A stretch of DNA of 64,000 bases from Hungatella sp. (GCA_022796015.1 JAAWHU010000005.1:1-64000); one strand, 5' to 3'; counted from the first letter of the stretch, positions 27,848 through 37,654 are shown. Numbers and translations: made by a program. Notes: generated from the sequence alone by a model not told the origin.

Positions 27848-30800
27848 ATGGAAAGACAGATGGTGTTTCATATATTGGGAATTGAGGAAACAAAAGACGA
27901 ACAGGTAATCAGGGATGCCTACAGGGGGCTGTTAAAGTCTGCCAATCCGGAGGATGATCCCGATGGCTTTAAACGGCTGAGGGAGGCTTATGAGGAAGCC
28001 CTGAATCTGGCCAGACAGCCGGAGGAGGAAGAGGAAAAAGAGAAGACGGAGATCGACCTGTGGGTGGAGCGGGTGGATAAGATTTATCAGGATATCAGGG
28101 CCCGGTGTGATGCCAGGAGCTGGGAGGAGGTGGTCTCGGACCCCTTATGCGAAGGGCTGGATACCTCTCTGCAGACCAGGGAGGCCCTCCTTGTGTACCT
28201 TATGGATCATATCTATCTTCCCTACAAGATCTGGAACCTATTGGACGAGCATTTTCAGATTGTGGATGAGCAGGAAAATCTGCTTCAGAAGTTTCCAAAG
28301 GATTTTGTGGATTACATTGTTTACTACATACAGCACGAATCCTTTATTGACTATGAGCTGTTTCAGGTGACAGATAAAAACCAGGCGGACGCAGACGCCT
28401 ATATCCGCGGCTATCTGGATATTAAGCGTCAGATCGATCAGGGGAACCCAAAGGAACAGGAGCAGCGTCTTAATGATCTCCGGGCCTTTGGGATCTATCA
28501 CCCCTATGAAGATGCAGAGCGGCTGAGGATCTGGTCCTCCTACGGTCTGTGCTGGCGGGATGATGAGGGGGAGGAGGAGACCGTCAGGGAGCAGACGCCT
28601 GAGGTGGGAAAGGCCCAGGAGCTGGCGGACAGGCTTCTTAAGGATTATGAGGAGGATTCCTATATTCTTCTGTATTGCGGGGAGGCCAGATGGGCCGGAG
28701 GCCGCAGGGAGGATGCCTATGAGATCTGGAAGGAGATTCTAAAGGACAATCCCAGCCATTATATGGCCAAATACGGTACGGCAAGATATCTGATCTGCCG
28801 GAAAGAGTATGAAGAGGCCAAAGAGCTGATGATGGATCTTCTCAATGTAGATGGAAGGGATCCTGCAGTCCTGGAGGATATGAGGAAAACCAATGAAGCC
28901 CTGATCAGCAAGTACAAGGAGTCCATTGCCGGCCCTGAGGGAGACCAGGAGCAGAAGAACAAAGATACGGTAGAGTTAGGCTGGTGCCTGTTCCAGAATG
29001 AATATATGGATGAGGCCATAGAGCTGTTAAAGGATTTTACTCCTGTCCCGGAGGAAGAATACTCTTACGAGAACCTTTATGGCCGGCTTCTCTATAAAGC
29101 AGAGCATTACGAGGAGGCCCTTCCTCATCTGAAGAGATGGCTGAAGCTTATAGAGGAGACCCCGGATGATGGAAGCGACGAGAACACCAAGCGTCTGTCC
29201 AGGGAGTTCAGGGCCTGTCACATCATAAGCGGCTGCTGCCATGAGCTGGGACAGCCCGAGGCTGCCATGGAGTATGTGGACAAGGCTATTGAAAAGGCGG
29301 AGCTTTTCCAGGATAAGCAGGCCTGTATGCAGTATAAAGCGTATCTGATGTTTGAGGACGAAAAATATAAAGAAAGTATTGATATCTGCGACCGGATTCT
29401 TGAGGAGGACGAGGGATATTTTCCTGCGGTCCTCCAGCGCCAGGAGGCGGCATATGAGATGAAAAACGGACAGCAGGTAGTGGACGATTATTATCGGGCG
29501 ATCCGCATCTATGCAGGCTACTACAAACCCTATCTGCTGGCGGCAGAAGCATTTTTCTACAGCAATCAGTTTTCCGATGCCATGGGCGTGTTAAACCGGG
29601 CAAGGGAAAATGAAGTGGAATTCAGCCCCAACATGAAGCTTTACGAGATAAAGATACTAAGGAATCTGGCGGAGAAAAAAGAGGACCGGGACAAGCCCTT
29701 TGCCATAGCAGAGGAGCTTTTAAGCCTGATAAAAGATAAGCCGGCGGATGTGGAGATGGATATTGAGGATTTATCAGAGGTGGAGTATGAGATTGCCCTT
29801 CTCCACTGGGATAACGACAATCTCTATAAAGCCCTGGAGCATCTGGAGACAGCCATCGGCCAGAATCCTGAGAGAATGCAGTACCGTATGATACGGGGCC
29901 ACGTGTATCTGGATAAAAAGGAGTACAAGAAAGCCTTGACTGAGTACAGCGCCGCCTCGGAGGTATACGGAGGCGCCCCGGCTCTTCACTACAACAAGGG
30001 CTTGTGCCAGGAGGCTTTGGGTATGAAGGTCCTGGCCATGGAGGAGTACGAGAAGGCCTTGCAGTGCCAGGAGGCATACCGGGACGCCAATGAAAAGCTT
30101 GCAGACTATTACAAGGACAAATACACAAGCACCTATGACCAGGCGGACTTTGAGAGGGCCATGGGATATCTGGACCGTCAGCTGAACTACAGGGAAAACT
30201 GCTATTACCTGGTGGAGCGAGGCAGGCTTTATATGAGTGCCTACCGGCTGGAGGAAGCCATAAAGGAATTTGAGAAGGCTCTTACCTATGACCCGGAGGA
30301 CTGGGCGTCCTACAACAACATGGGATGCTGTTACAAATATATGGGACAGTTTGAGAAGGCGATCGAGTGTCTGAACAAGGCTGTAGAGTGCATGAAGGAT
30401 AACAAGAGCGTGCTACCCTACAGCAATATGGCAGACTGCTACGAGGCTATGGGGGATTACCGGAAGGCTATCTGGTGCTATGAGAAGGACCTGGAGATGT
30501 TCCCGGACAGGAAAACCTTCCGCAAGGAGATCGGTCTTCTCTACCAGTACCTGGAGGAATATGACAATGCCCTGAAATATTTTGAGATGGAGCCGGAGCT
30601 GGATGATTATTATGACAATGTGGCCAGCATATATTATCTTCAGGGACGGACCAGGGAAGCGGTAAAGACCTATGTAAAAGGAATCAACAAGGCATCCAAA
30701 GAAGACAAGACAAAGCGCATGAGCGATCTGGCATATTTTTACAAGGAAATTCTCTGTGACTTTAAGAAGGCGGAAGGGTATTATAAAAAGGCCATCGCCG

Positions 30801-31234
30801 CCGCCGTTACGGAGGATGACCTTCACGAGACAGAGTGGAAGCTGGCATCCCTTTGCTTTCGGGCAGGGAAGAGGAACGATGCCAAAATCCATGCAGAGAA
30901 GGCCCTGGAGCATTTTAGGAAGACAGACAACGGCACGGAGGAAAATTATCTGAACTACCTGTCATACCGCCCGGCCCGGCTCATGCGGTTCGGCTGGATC
31001 TACATCTGCCTCGGCCAGACCGAGAAGGGCCTTGAGATGTTCCGCCAGATGACGGAGTGCAGAAAGTGCAGGCAGTGCCGGTACAAAGAGTGCTTTGAAG
31101 CGTATCAGTACCTGGGGATGTACTATGAGGCCATAGGAGACCGAAGGAATGCATATGAGAACTACAAAAGGGCATATGAACTTAATGATCACAGTATTTC
31201 AATTACCATAGCTTGGAAGAGGATACAGAAATGA
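27848..31234 (+). CDS. Giant TPR protein with degenerate J domain
   Basis: 1128 residues from ATG 27848 (GGAGGGAG upstream). Residues 1-60 fold like a J domain: FHILGIEETKDEQVIRDAYR, then a short loop and GFKRLREAYEEAL. The HPD tripeptide needed to stimulate Hsp70 ATPase is replaced by NPE at 33-35. The rest is helical with at least a dozen TPR-like units, for example DWASYNNMGCCYKYMGQFEK and ALHYNKGLCQEALG. Near the C-terminus a cysteine knuckle CRKCRQCRYKEC could bind metal. No signal or membrane segment is seen. It overlaps the Hsp70 gene by four bases (ATGA), so the two are co-translated and likely act together, the TPR array perhaps recruiting clients. The function is not established. 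Confidence 0.82.
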   Translation: MERQMVFHILGIEETKDEQVIRDAYRGLLKSANPEDDPDGFKRLREAYEEALNLARQPEEEEEKEKTEIDLWVERVDKIYQDIRARCDARSWEEVVSDPLCEGLDTSLQTREALLVYLMDHIYLPYKIWNLLDEHFQIVDEQENLLQKFPKDFVDYIVYYIQHESFIDYELFQVTDKNQADADAYIRGYLDIKRQIDQGNPKEQEQRLNDLRAFGIYHPYEDAERLRIWSSYGLCWRDDEGEEETVREQTPEVGKAQELADRLLKDYEEDSYILLYCGEARWAGGRREDAYEIWKEILKDNPSHYMAKYGTARYLICRKEYEEAKELMMDLLNVDGRDPAVLEDMRKTNEALISKYKESIAGPEGDQEQKNKDTVELGWCLFQNEYMDEAIELLKDFTPVPEEEYSYENLYGRLLYKAEHYEEALPHLKRWLKLIEETPDDGSDENTKRLSREFRACHIISGCCHELGQPEAAMEYVDKAIEKAELFQDKQACMQYKAYLMFEDEKYKESIDICDRILEEDEGYFPAVLQRQEAAYEMKNGQQVVDDYYRAIRIYAGYYKPYLLAAEAFFYSNQFSDAMGVLNRARENEVEFSPNMKLYEIKILRNLAEKKEDRDKPFAIAEELLSLIKDKPADVEMDIEDLSEVEYEIALLHWDNDNLYKALEHLETAIGQNPERMQYRMIRGHVYLDKKEYKKALTEYSAASEVYGGAPALHYNKGLCQEALGMKVLAMEEYEKALQCQEAYRDANEKLADYYKDKYTSTYDQADFERAMGYLDRQLNYRENCYYLVERGRLYMSAYRLEEAIKEFEKALTYDPEDWASYNNMGCCYKYMGQFEKAIECLNKAVECMKDNKSVLPYSNMADCYEAMGDYRKAIWCYEKDLEMFPDRKTFRKEIGLLYQYLEEYDNALKYFEMEPELDDYYDNVASIYYLQGRTREAVKTYVKGINKASKEDKTKRMSDLAYFYKEILCDFKKAEGYYKKAIAAAVTEDDLHETEWKLASLCFRAGKRNDAKIHAEKALEHFRKTDNGTEENYLNYLSYRPARLMRFGWIYICLGQTEKGLEMFRQMTECRKCRQCRYKECFEAYQYLGMYYEAIGDRRNAYENYKRAYELNDHSISITIAWKRIQK

Positions 31235-32919
31235 TAATAGGAATTGACTTAGGAACGACTAACAGCCTGGTGGCATATTACACAGAAGAAGGGCCAAAGA
31301 TCATACCGAACCGGCTGGGAAAGAACCTGACGCCTTCCGTAGTCAGCATTGATGAGGAAGGACAGGTGTATGTGGGAGAGCTGGCGGCAGAGCGGATGCT
31401 TTTGTATCCTGACAGCGCAGCCAGCGTGTTTAAGAGAGATATGGGAAGCAAGAGACAGTTTAAGCTGCTGGACAAGATGTTTCTGGCAGAGGAGCTTTCT
31501 TCCCTGGTGCTCCGGGTCCTGAAGGAGGATGCGGAGAGCTTTCTCGGCGAGGAAGTGGAGGAGGCTGTGATCAGCGTCCCCGCTTATTTTGACGATGCAA
31601 GAAGGCGGGCTACCAAGAGAGCCGGGGAACTGGCAGGATTAAAGGTGGAGAGGATCATCAGCGAGCCTACGGCGGCGGCCATTGCCTACGGGCTCTACCA
31701 GAGCCAGTCCCAGGCCCGATTCCTGGTGTTCGACTTAGGCGGAGGGACCTTTGACGTATCCATACTGGAGCTGTATGATACCATCCTGGAGGTTCGGGCC
31801 GTGGCAGGAGACAACTTCCTGGGAGGCGAGGATTTTACGGCGGTTCTGGAGAATATGTTCTTTGACAAACACCGGAAGCTGGACCGCCTGTCTTTAGACG
31901 AGAAGACCCTGCGCCACATCCATAAGCAGGCAGACCTGTGCAAACTTGGATTTACAGACAAAAGGGTTTCTGTTATGAGCTGTAAGATCGGGGAGGAGCT
32001 CTATGAGCTGGAGGTGGAGCTTTCCAAGTATGAGGAGGCATGTACGGAGCTTTTAGACAGAATCCGCAGGCCGGTGAAGAGAAGCCTGTCTGACGCCCAC
32101 ATCCGTCTGTCGGATATCGACAAGGTGGTGCTGGTGGGCGGAGCTACCAAAAGCCCTGTAATTCGCCGGTTTGTCAGCAAGCTATTTAAAATGATTCCCG
32201 ACACCAATGTCAATCCTGATGAGGCAGTGGCCCTGGGCGCCGCCATCCAGGGGGCCATGAAGGAGAGGAAGGATTCCATAAAGGAAGTGATTCTGACAGA
32301 CGTGTGCCCCTTTACCCTGGGCACCGAGGTGGTACGGGAGTGGGAGAATAACCAGTATGAAAACGGTGTGTTCTGCCCTATTATTGACAGGAACACAGTG
32401 ATTCCCGCCAGCAGGACGGAGCGGCTCTATACAGTCAGGGATAACCAGAACAAGATCCGCGTCAATGTACTTCAGGGAGAAAGCCGCTTTGCCGCCAACA
32501 ACCTGTCTTTGGGAGAGCTGCTCATTGATATTCCGGCAGCCAAGGCAGGGGAAGAGTCTGTAGATGTAACCTATACTTATGATATTAACTCCATCCTGGA
32601 GGTGGAGGTTAAGGTTATATCCACGGGAGAGGTAAAGAAAAAGGTGTTTCTGGGAAGGGACGTGGACATGACGGAGGAGGAGATCGAGGAGAGGCTGAAG
32701 ACTCTGTCCTACTTAAAGATTCATCCCAGGGACCGGGAGGAGAACAAATATCTTCTTCTCAGGGGAGAGCGTGTCTACGAGGAAAGCTTAGGAGACGACC
32801 GTCTCTTCGTGGAGCGGGCTATCAGAAAGTTCGAGAAAGCCCTGAACACCTACGACCAGGGCATCATCGAGGAGGCAAAAGAGGAATTCAAGAAATTCCT
32901 GGAGATGATGGAGGAATAA
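31231..32919 (+). CDS. Hsp70-family chaperone, HscC-like
   Basis: 562 residues, shorter than DnaK (about 610-640) because the C-terminal lid is reduced. The ATPase signatures are intact: IGIDLGTTNSLVAYY at the start, VFDLGGGTFDVSILEL near 173, and VVLVGGATKSPVIRRFV near 306. The peptide-binding part starts with the conserved DVCPFTLGTEV, where DnaK has DVTPLSLG, a feature of the HscC branch. AGAGGA lies seven bases before ATG 31231. E. coli HscC works with dedicated J proteins (DjlB/DjlC) rather than DnaJ; here the coupled upstream J-TPR protein is the obvious partner. A role in assembly of specific clients is inferred. Confidence 0.88.
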   Translation: MIIGIDLGTTNSLVAYYTEEGPKIIPNRLGKNLTPSVVSIDEEGQVYVGELAAERMLLYPDSAASVFKRDMGSKRQFKLLDKMFLAEELSSLVLRVLKEDAESFLGEEVEEAVISVPAYFDDARRRATKRAGELAGLKVERIISEPTAAAIAYGLYQSQSQARFLVFDLGGGTFDVSILELYDTILEVRAVAGDNFLGGEDFTAVLENMFFDKHRKLDRLSLDEKTLRHIHKQADLCKLGFTDKRVSVMSCKIGEELYELEVELSKYEEACTELLDRIRRPVKRSLSDAHIRLSDIDKVVLVGGATKSPVIRRFVSKLFKMIPDTNVNPDEAVALGAAIQGAMKERKDSIKEVILTDVCPFTLGTEVVREWENNQYENGVFCPIIDRNTVIPASRTERLYTVRDNQNKIRVNVLQGESRFAANNLSLGELLIDIPAAKAGEESVDVTYTYDINSILEVEVKVISTGEVKKKVFLGRDVDMTEEEIEERLKTLSYLKIHPRDREENKYLLLRGERVYEESLGDDRLFVERAIRKFEKALNTYDQGIIEEAKEEFKKFLEMMEE

Positions 32920-32923
32920 GCCT

Positions 32924-33199
32924 ATGATGAATGAAGAGCTCTATGAGGAGCTGGAGCAGGAGTTTACCAGATGCCGCATTGAAGAGGAAGTGGAGGACGT
33001 GCTTTTAGAGCTGGCGGAGGCCCTTTTGGATCTGGGGATCACCGGCAGAGAGGTGTCGGTGAAGGAGCAGGCAGGCCATGGAAAACTGACGGCCTGCGGA
33101 ATCTGCGAGGAGGGGGAAGAAGGAGAAGAGCCTGCTGTATTGATCCGGACTCTGACCATCAACGATAAAGAGTTTGAGATCGAGGACTATTTTTTGTGA
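32924..33199 (+). CDS. Small acidic protein of the J-TPR/Hsp70 operon
   Basis: 91 residues with a strongly acidic composition (many Glu, including EEGEEGEE near residue 67). I do not recognise the family. The first 40 residues look helical (EELYEELEQEFTRCRIEEEV), the last 20 form a likely beta hairpin (AVLIRTLTINDKEFEIEDYF). It starts four bases after the Hsp70 stop, so it belongs to the same operon; the ATG may be 32924 or 32927. Its 3' end overlaps the convergent dinB gene by 13 bases. A nucleotide-exchange or client-adaptor role for the Hsp70 is only a guess from context. Confidence 0.7.
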   Translation: MMNEELYEELEQEFTRCRIEEEVEDVLLELAEALLDLGITGREVSVKEQAGHGKLTACGICEEGEEGEEPAVLIRTLTINDKEFEIEDYFL

Positions 33200-34452
33200 C
33201 CCCTGCTGTGCTCAAGATGCTTCTGCCTGCCTGCGGCGTGTTCCACGATGGCGCCTGCCGTGAGAAAGCTGGCCCTTTTGATGCTGTCGATGCCGTACTT
33301 TTCCCGTATGGCGTCGACAGCTTTTTCCATATGTTCTAATTTTTCATTTCTTTCCGTGTCAAAGAGGCTCATCTGGACAAATCCCTCATCCGTTATCTTG
33401 GCGGCCCGGACTCCTATGAGGCGCACCGGCGTCAGATCCCAAAAATCCTTAAGAAGCCGGCAGGCGTTCTCATAGAGCACCGTGGCGGAATCTGTGGGAG
33501 TGCTTAAAGGGGCCTGATGGGAGGTGGTGGAAAATCTCCAGTCCTTTAACTCCACACAGACACTGCCGCAGAGAACATGGTCTCTGCGCAGGCGGGCGCC
33601 TACGGTTTCACACAGGGACAGAATTACCTGAAAGGCCGTATCGTAATCATCCACATCCCGGGACAAGGTGGTGCTGTTGCCGTAGCCTTTGTTGATAGGC
33701 TCTTTCTCCTGCACCGGCTCCTGGTCAATACCGTTGGCATACCTGTGAATCTGGATGGCGTACTTCTCCCCCAGATGGGCCTTGAGAACCTTAAGATCAC
33801 TGTGTGCCAGATCACCAATGGTATAGATGCCCAAGGAGCGCATCTTTTTTTCGGCGGAGCTTCCCACAAAGAACAGATCCCTAACAGGGAGAGGCCATAG
33901 TTTTTCGGGAATCTCATAATCCCAAAGGGTATGGCACATATCCGGTTTGCAAAAATCCGAGGCCATCTTGGCCAGAAGCTTATTGGAGGCGATCCCTACA
34001 TTCACCGTAAAGCCAAGCTCCCTTTTCACCCTTTGACGTATGGCCTTTGCCACTGCCGCCGGCTCTCCGAAGAGGTGAAGGGTGCCGGTCATGTCAAGGA
34101 ATGCCTCGTCAATGCTGAATTTCTCAATATCCGGCGTGTATTCCTCCAAAAGATGGATCAGCTTTTCGGAGAAATCCAGATAGGCAGAAAACCGGGAGGA
34201 CACACAGGTAAGCTGAGGGCATTTTTTCAGAGCCTGGGCAACCGGTTCCCCGGTGACAATCCCATAAGCCTTTGCAGGCCCGGACTTGGCAAGAACCACC
34301 CCGTGCCTGGTCTTCTGATCTCCGCCCACTATGGAAGGGATGGTCCTCAGATCAAGAGCCTGAGGATCCCTTAAAAGGCGGTACACAGACTCCCAGCTTA
34401 AAAAGGCGGAATTGACGTCGATATGGAAAATGATTCTTTGAGATGAAGCCAT
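33187..34452 (-). CDS. dinB: DNA polymerase IV (Y-family)
   Basis: 421 residues. The Y-family signatures are clear: FHIDVNSAFLSWE at the N-terminus with the first catalytic Asp, and EKFSIDEAFLDMTG near residue 111 with the second acidic pair. The helix-hairpin-helix and little-finger domains follow (RSLGIYTIGDLAHSDLKVLK, then TTLSRDV). It is an error-prone polymerase for translesion synthesis. The start ATG 34452 follows GGAGG by about six bases. No LexA box is evident upstream. The gene is convergent with the small acidic protein gene and divergent from the carboxypeptidase gene. Confidence 0.95.
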   Translation of the reverse strand: MASSQRIIFHIDVNSAFLSWESVYRLLRDPQALDLRTIPSIVGGDQKTRHGVVLAKSGPAKAYGIVTGEPVAQALKKCPQLTCVSSRFSAYLDFSEKLIHLLEEYTPDIEKFSIDEAFLDMTGTLHLFGEPAAVAKAIRQRVKRELGFTVNVGIASNKLLAKMASDFCKPDMCHTLWDYEIPEKLWPLPVRDLFFVGSSAEKKMRSLGIYTIGDLAHSDLKVLKAHLGEKYAIQIHRYANGIDQEPVQEKEPINKGYGNSTTLSRDVDDYDTAFQVILSLCETVGARLRRDHVLCGSVCVELKDWRFSTTSHQAPLSTPTDSATVLYENACRLLKDFWDLTPVRLIGVRAAKITDEGFVQMSLFDTERNEKLEHMEKAVDAIREKYGIDSIKRASFLTAGAIVEHAAGRQKHLEHSRGHKK

Positions 34453-34479
34453 AGGGAAACCTCCTTAATTAACGGGCCT

Positions 34480-34680
34480 TTCGTCCATATATCGGTGAGG
34501 GACATTTGCCGCGCCGGTCCTTAGGGCCTGTCTTGTAGGCCCTTAGTACCGCTGCCGCGGCAACCTCAGCGAAAGCGGTCCCGAATGGGAATACAAGCAT
34601 CTTTCAGACGGCCCCCTTGCCAACCCTCCGAAAGAAAAAGCCTCTCTTTATGATACCAGAATGTGTGTTCCCATGCAACC
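34480..34680. other. GC-rich, hairpin-forming intergenic region
   Basis: The 299-base gap between dinB and the carboxypeptidase gene holds no good ORF. It contains a hairpin AGGGCCT-GTCTTGT-AGGCCCT (34523-34543), a palindrome GCCGCGGC at 34554-34561, and ACCGCT/AGCGGT (34548-34553 and 34574-34579) enclosing it, with a GCGAAAGC element. The density of nested complementarity resembles a structured RNA or leader, but I could not match it to a known class. Confidence 0.4.
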
Positions 34681-34751
34681 CATCTCCGGGCGGAATAAAT
34701 TTCTTCCCAATGAATAGGATAGATAATAATGTTCGGAGCTTTCTATGAAAT

Positions 34752-36074
34752 ATGGATATTAAAAAATCATTTTCCGGATATATTCTCATTCTGTTTTGCG
34801 CAGGGCTTTTTGGGATTTTCGGATGGGGCGCCAGGGGAGCACAGGAATATGCGGCCGCGGAGGATGCCAGGCCGGCCCAGAGTAAGGTCTCGTCACTCTC
34901 TCAGACTCCCCAGCTAAAGCTCAATGCCCAGTCGGCAGTCCTCATGGATGGGGAGACCGGACGCATCCTCTACGGAAAAGAGGCGGACTTAGTCCGTCCC
35001 ATGGCCAGCACCACCAAGATCATGACCTGTATCCTGGCGCTGGAACAGGGGAATTTGGAGGATGAAGCGGAGGTATCCTCCTATGCGGCAGGCCAGCCGA
35101 AGGTCCATCTTGGAGCCCCGGCAGGACGGAGGTTCCGTCTGGGGGACCTTCTTTATTCCCTGATGCTGGAATCTCACAACGACAGCGCGGTCATGGTGGC
35201 AGAATCTGTGGCCGGGGATGTGAAGACTTTTGCAGCCATGATGAATGAGAAGGCGGAAAAGCTGGGATGTGAGAATACCTGGTTTATCACCCCTAACGGC
35301 CTGGATGCCAAAGAAACCGATGAAAAAGGGAAGGAACGGCTTCACAGTACTACGGCAAGGGATCTGGCAGCCATAATGCGGTACTGCACCTGGGGCTCGC
35401 CCAAGAGTCAGGAGTTTCTCCGCATTACCCAGACACAGAACTACTATTTTACGGATTTGGATAAAAAAGGAAGCTATTCCTGCGTCAATCACAACGCATT
35501 TCTCACCATGATGGAGGGAGTGCTGTCTGGTAAGACCGGCTTTACCGGAGGCGCAGGGTATTCCTATGTGGCCTCCATGGAAAAGGATGGAAGAAAATAT
35601 GTGATTGCCCTTTTAGGGTGCGGCTGGCCTCCCCATAAGACCTACAAGTGGAAGGATGCCAGGGCCCTGTTTGATTACGGCCTGAAAGAGTATCACCATG
35701 AGGAATTGAAAACCCCGGGAAAGCTGGAGCCCATCCTTGTTGACAGAGGAATTCCGGGGGACGGGCAGATAGGGCATGAGGCCAGAGTGGAAATAGGGCT
35801 GAAAGGAGAAGCAGGGGGAACCAGGCCCCGGGTCCTTGTAAAGGCAGGGGAGCAGATTCAGATAAAAGCAGAACTTCCCCAAAAGCTTACGGCGCCGGTG
35901 CAAAAGGGGGCAAAAATCGGTCAGCTCGTATATATCCTTGAAGGAACGGAGGTCTACAAAGAGCCGGTGTATGCCATGGAGGACATAAAACCCATAGATG
36001 TCAGGTGGTGCCTGAGGCAGATTTTTTCCAGATTCTTTTTTTACAAAAATCTCCAAAATCCACTTGAAAAGTGA
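34752..36074 (+). CDS. D-alanyl-D-alanine carboxypeptidase (DacF/PBP5 type)
   Basis: 440 residues. An N-terminal hydrophobic stretch (YILILFCAGLFGIFGWGARG) serves as signal peptide. The three active-site motifs of S11 peptidases are present: STTK near residue 86 (SxxK), SHND near 142 (SxN), and KTGFTGGAG near 263 (KTG). A beta-rich C-terminal domain starts around 320, and the end (IFSRFFFYKNL) is amphipathic, as in PBP5-type membrane anchors. It trims D-Ala from peptidoglycan stem peptides outside the membrane. GGAG lies 12 bases upstream of ATG 34752, a rather long spacing. The start of the following operon's promoter overlaps its stop codon. Confidence 0.92.
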   Translation: MDIKKSFSGYILILFCAGLFGIFGWGARGAQEYAAAEDARPAQSKVSSLSQTPQLKLNAQSAVLMDGETGRILYGKEADLVRPMASTTKIMTCILALEQGNLEDEAEVSSYAAGQPKVHLGAPAGRRFRLGDLLYSLMLESHNDSAVMVAESVAGDVKTFAAMMNEKAEKLGCENTWFITPNGLDAKETDEKGKERLHSTTARDLAAIMRYCTWGSPKSQEFLRITQTQNYYFTDLDKKGSYSCVNHNAFLTMMEGVLSGKTGFTGGAGYSYVASMEKDGRKYVIALLGCGWPPHKTYKWKDARALFDYGLKEYHHEELKTPGKLEPILVDRGIPGDGQIGHEARVEIGLKGEAGGTRPRVLVKAGEQIQIKAELPQKLTAPVQKGAKIGQLVYILEGTEVYKEPVYAMEDIKPIDVRWCLRQIFSRFFFYKNLQNPLEK

Positions 36075-36092
36075 TGGCTTTCGGTATACAAT
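36064..36092 (+). promoter_or_regulatory. Promoter of the sodium-pump decarboxylase operon
   Basis: TTGAAA, 17 bases, TACAAT; a TATAAT at 36092-36097 overlaps it and may be used with a shifted -35. It overlaps the carboxypeptidase stop codon. Confidence 0.6.
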
Positions 36093-36181
36093 ATAATCGG
36101 CAGAAATTTGGATTTACCAGACGGTTTTTGTTAAACCTATAACAAACGCCGCCAATATATTATTTAATGGAGGACAGCAAA

Positions 36182-37636
36182 ATGAGTAATTCAGCTCAGA
36201 CATCAGCAAGCAGCCGGATTCATATGCTGCTTGATGAGAACAGTTTTGTTGAGGTAGGTGCTTATGTGACTGCAAGAAGCACGGACTTTAACATGACAAA
36301 CAAAGAAACACCTGCTGATGGTGTTGTGACCGGGTATGGAACCATTGAAGGCTGCCTTGTGTATGTGTACAGCCAGGATGCGTCCGTTATGGGCGGTTCC
36401 ATGGGTGAGATGCATGCCAGGAAGATCTCAAATATCTATGCTATGGCCATGAAGATGGGAGCCCCGGTAATCGGGTTGGTTGACTGTGCAGGCCTAAGAC
36501 TTCAGGAGGCGACAGACGCACTTCACGGATTTGGAGAGTTGTATTATAATCAGACCCTTGCTTCTGGTGTAATCCCACAGATTTCCGCTGTATTTGGCAC
36601 TTGTGGCGGAGGCATGGCGGTGTCCTCTGCAATCGCAGACTTTACTTTCATGGAGAATAAAAAAGCAAGATTATTTGTAAATGCACCCAATGCCATTGAC
36701 AATAACTATACAGGGAAGTGTGATACTGCCTCTGCTTCTTATCAGAGCGAGAAGGCAGGAACCGTTGATTTTACCGGCGATGAGGAGGAAATTCTCTCTC
36801 AGATCCGCACATTGGTAAGCATTCTCCCTGCCAACAATGAAGATGATATGTCCTATGATGAATGCAATGATGATCTGAACAGGGTGTGTCCGGATCTGGC
36901 TAACTGTGTGGAAGACACGGGGATTGCCCTGGCGGCCATTTCTGACGACAGTTTTTATATGGAAGTGAAGAAGGATTATGCACCTTCTATGATTACTGCG
37001 TTTATCCGCCTTAACGGAACCACCGTAGGCTGCGTGGCCAACCGCTCGGCCCTGTACGGGGAGGACGGAGAGAAGAAAGAGGCCTACGAGCCGGTTCTTA
37101 CTGCCAAGGGATGCAGGAAGGCAGCAAAGTTTGTGAACTTCTGCGATGCATTTAACATCCCCATCCTCACTCTGGTGAATGTGACAGGCTACAAGGCAGA
37201 TCAGTGCAACGAAAAGACTATGGCAGAGTCGGCGGCAAAGCTGACCTATGCATTTGCAGGGGCAAGGGTTCCCAAAGTAACGGTAATAGCCGGACAGGCA
37301 TACGGCACCGCATATCTGACCATGGCCAGCAAGTCCATCGGTACGGATATGGTCTATGCATGGCCCACAGCCACCATCGGAATGATGGATGCGGCATCAG
37401 CGGCCAAGATTATGTATGCCGACGAGATCAAGGAATCCCATGACGCTGTGGCTCTGATCAATGAAAAGGCGGCTCAGTACAGGGACCTTCAGTCCAGTGC
37501 CATGGCAGCGGCAAAGAGAGGCTATGTGGATGATATTATTGAGGCCTGCGATACCAGGAAGCGTGTGATTGCAGCATTTGAGATGTTATTCACAAAGAGA
37601 GAGGATCGTCCATCAAAGAAGCATGGCACGGTTTAA
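36182..37636 (+). CDS. Acyl-CoA carboxyltransferase subunit (MmdA/PccB-like)
   Basis: 484 residues from ATG 36182, eight bases after GGAGG. The protein belongs to the biotin-dependent carboxyltransferase (crotonase-like) family. Visible landmarks are GYGTIEGCLVYVYSQDASVM, then FGTCGGGMAVSSAIADF, and AGQAYGTAYLTMASKSIG, the two acyl-CoA/biotin-binding loops with oxyanion-hole glycines. In MmdA it transfers CO2 from methylmalonyl-CoA to biotin; length is a little under MmdA (about 510). It is gene 1 of five (carboxyltransferase, OadG, biotin carrier, OadB, OadA). The acyl-CoA could be methylmalonyl-, malonyl- or glutaconyl-CoA; sequence alone does not decide. Confidence 0.85.
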   Translation: MSNSAQTSASSRIHMLLDENSFVEVGAYVTARSTDFNMTNKETPADGVVTGYGTIEGCLVYVYSQDASVMGGSMGEMHARKISNIYAMAMKMGAPVIGLVDCAGLRLQEATDALHGFGELYYNQTLASGVIPQISAVFGTCGGGMAVSSAIADFTFMENKKARLFVNAPNAIDNNYTGKCDTASASYQSEKAGTVDFTGDEEEILSQIRTLVSILPANNEDDMSYDECNDDLNRVCPDLANCVEDTGIALAAISDDSFYMEVKKDYAPSMITAFIRLNGTTVGCVANRSALYGEDGEKKEAYEPVLTAKGCRKAAKFVNFCDAFNIPILTLVNVTGYKADQCNEKTMAESAAKLTYAFAGARVPKVTVIAGQAYGTAYLTMASKSIGTDMVYAWPTATIGMMDAASAAKIMYADEIKESHDAVALINEKAAQYRDLQSSAMAAAKRGYVDDIIEACDTRKRVIAAFEMLFTKREDRPSKKHGTV

Positions 37637-37654
37637 TGACGAGGTGACAGGCAT

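Noticed and set aside
34480..34680. Assignment as 6S RNA, T-box, cobalamin or c-di-GMP riboswitch
   Set aside because: I looked for the core motifs of these classes on both strands and did not find them, so I left it as an unassigned structured region.
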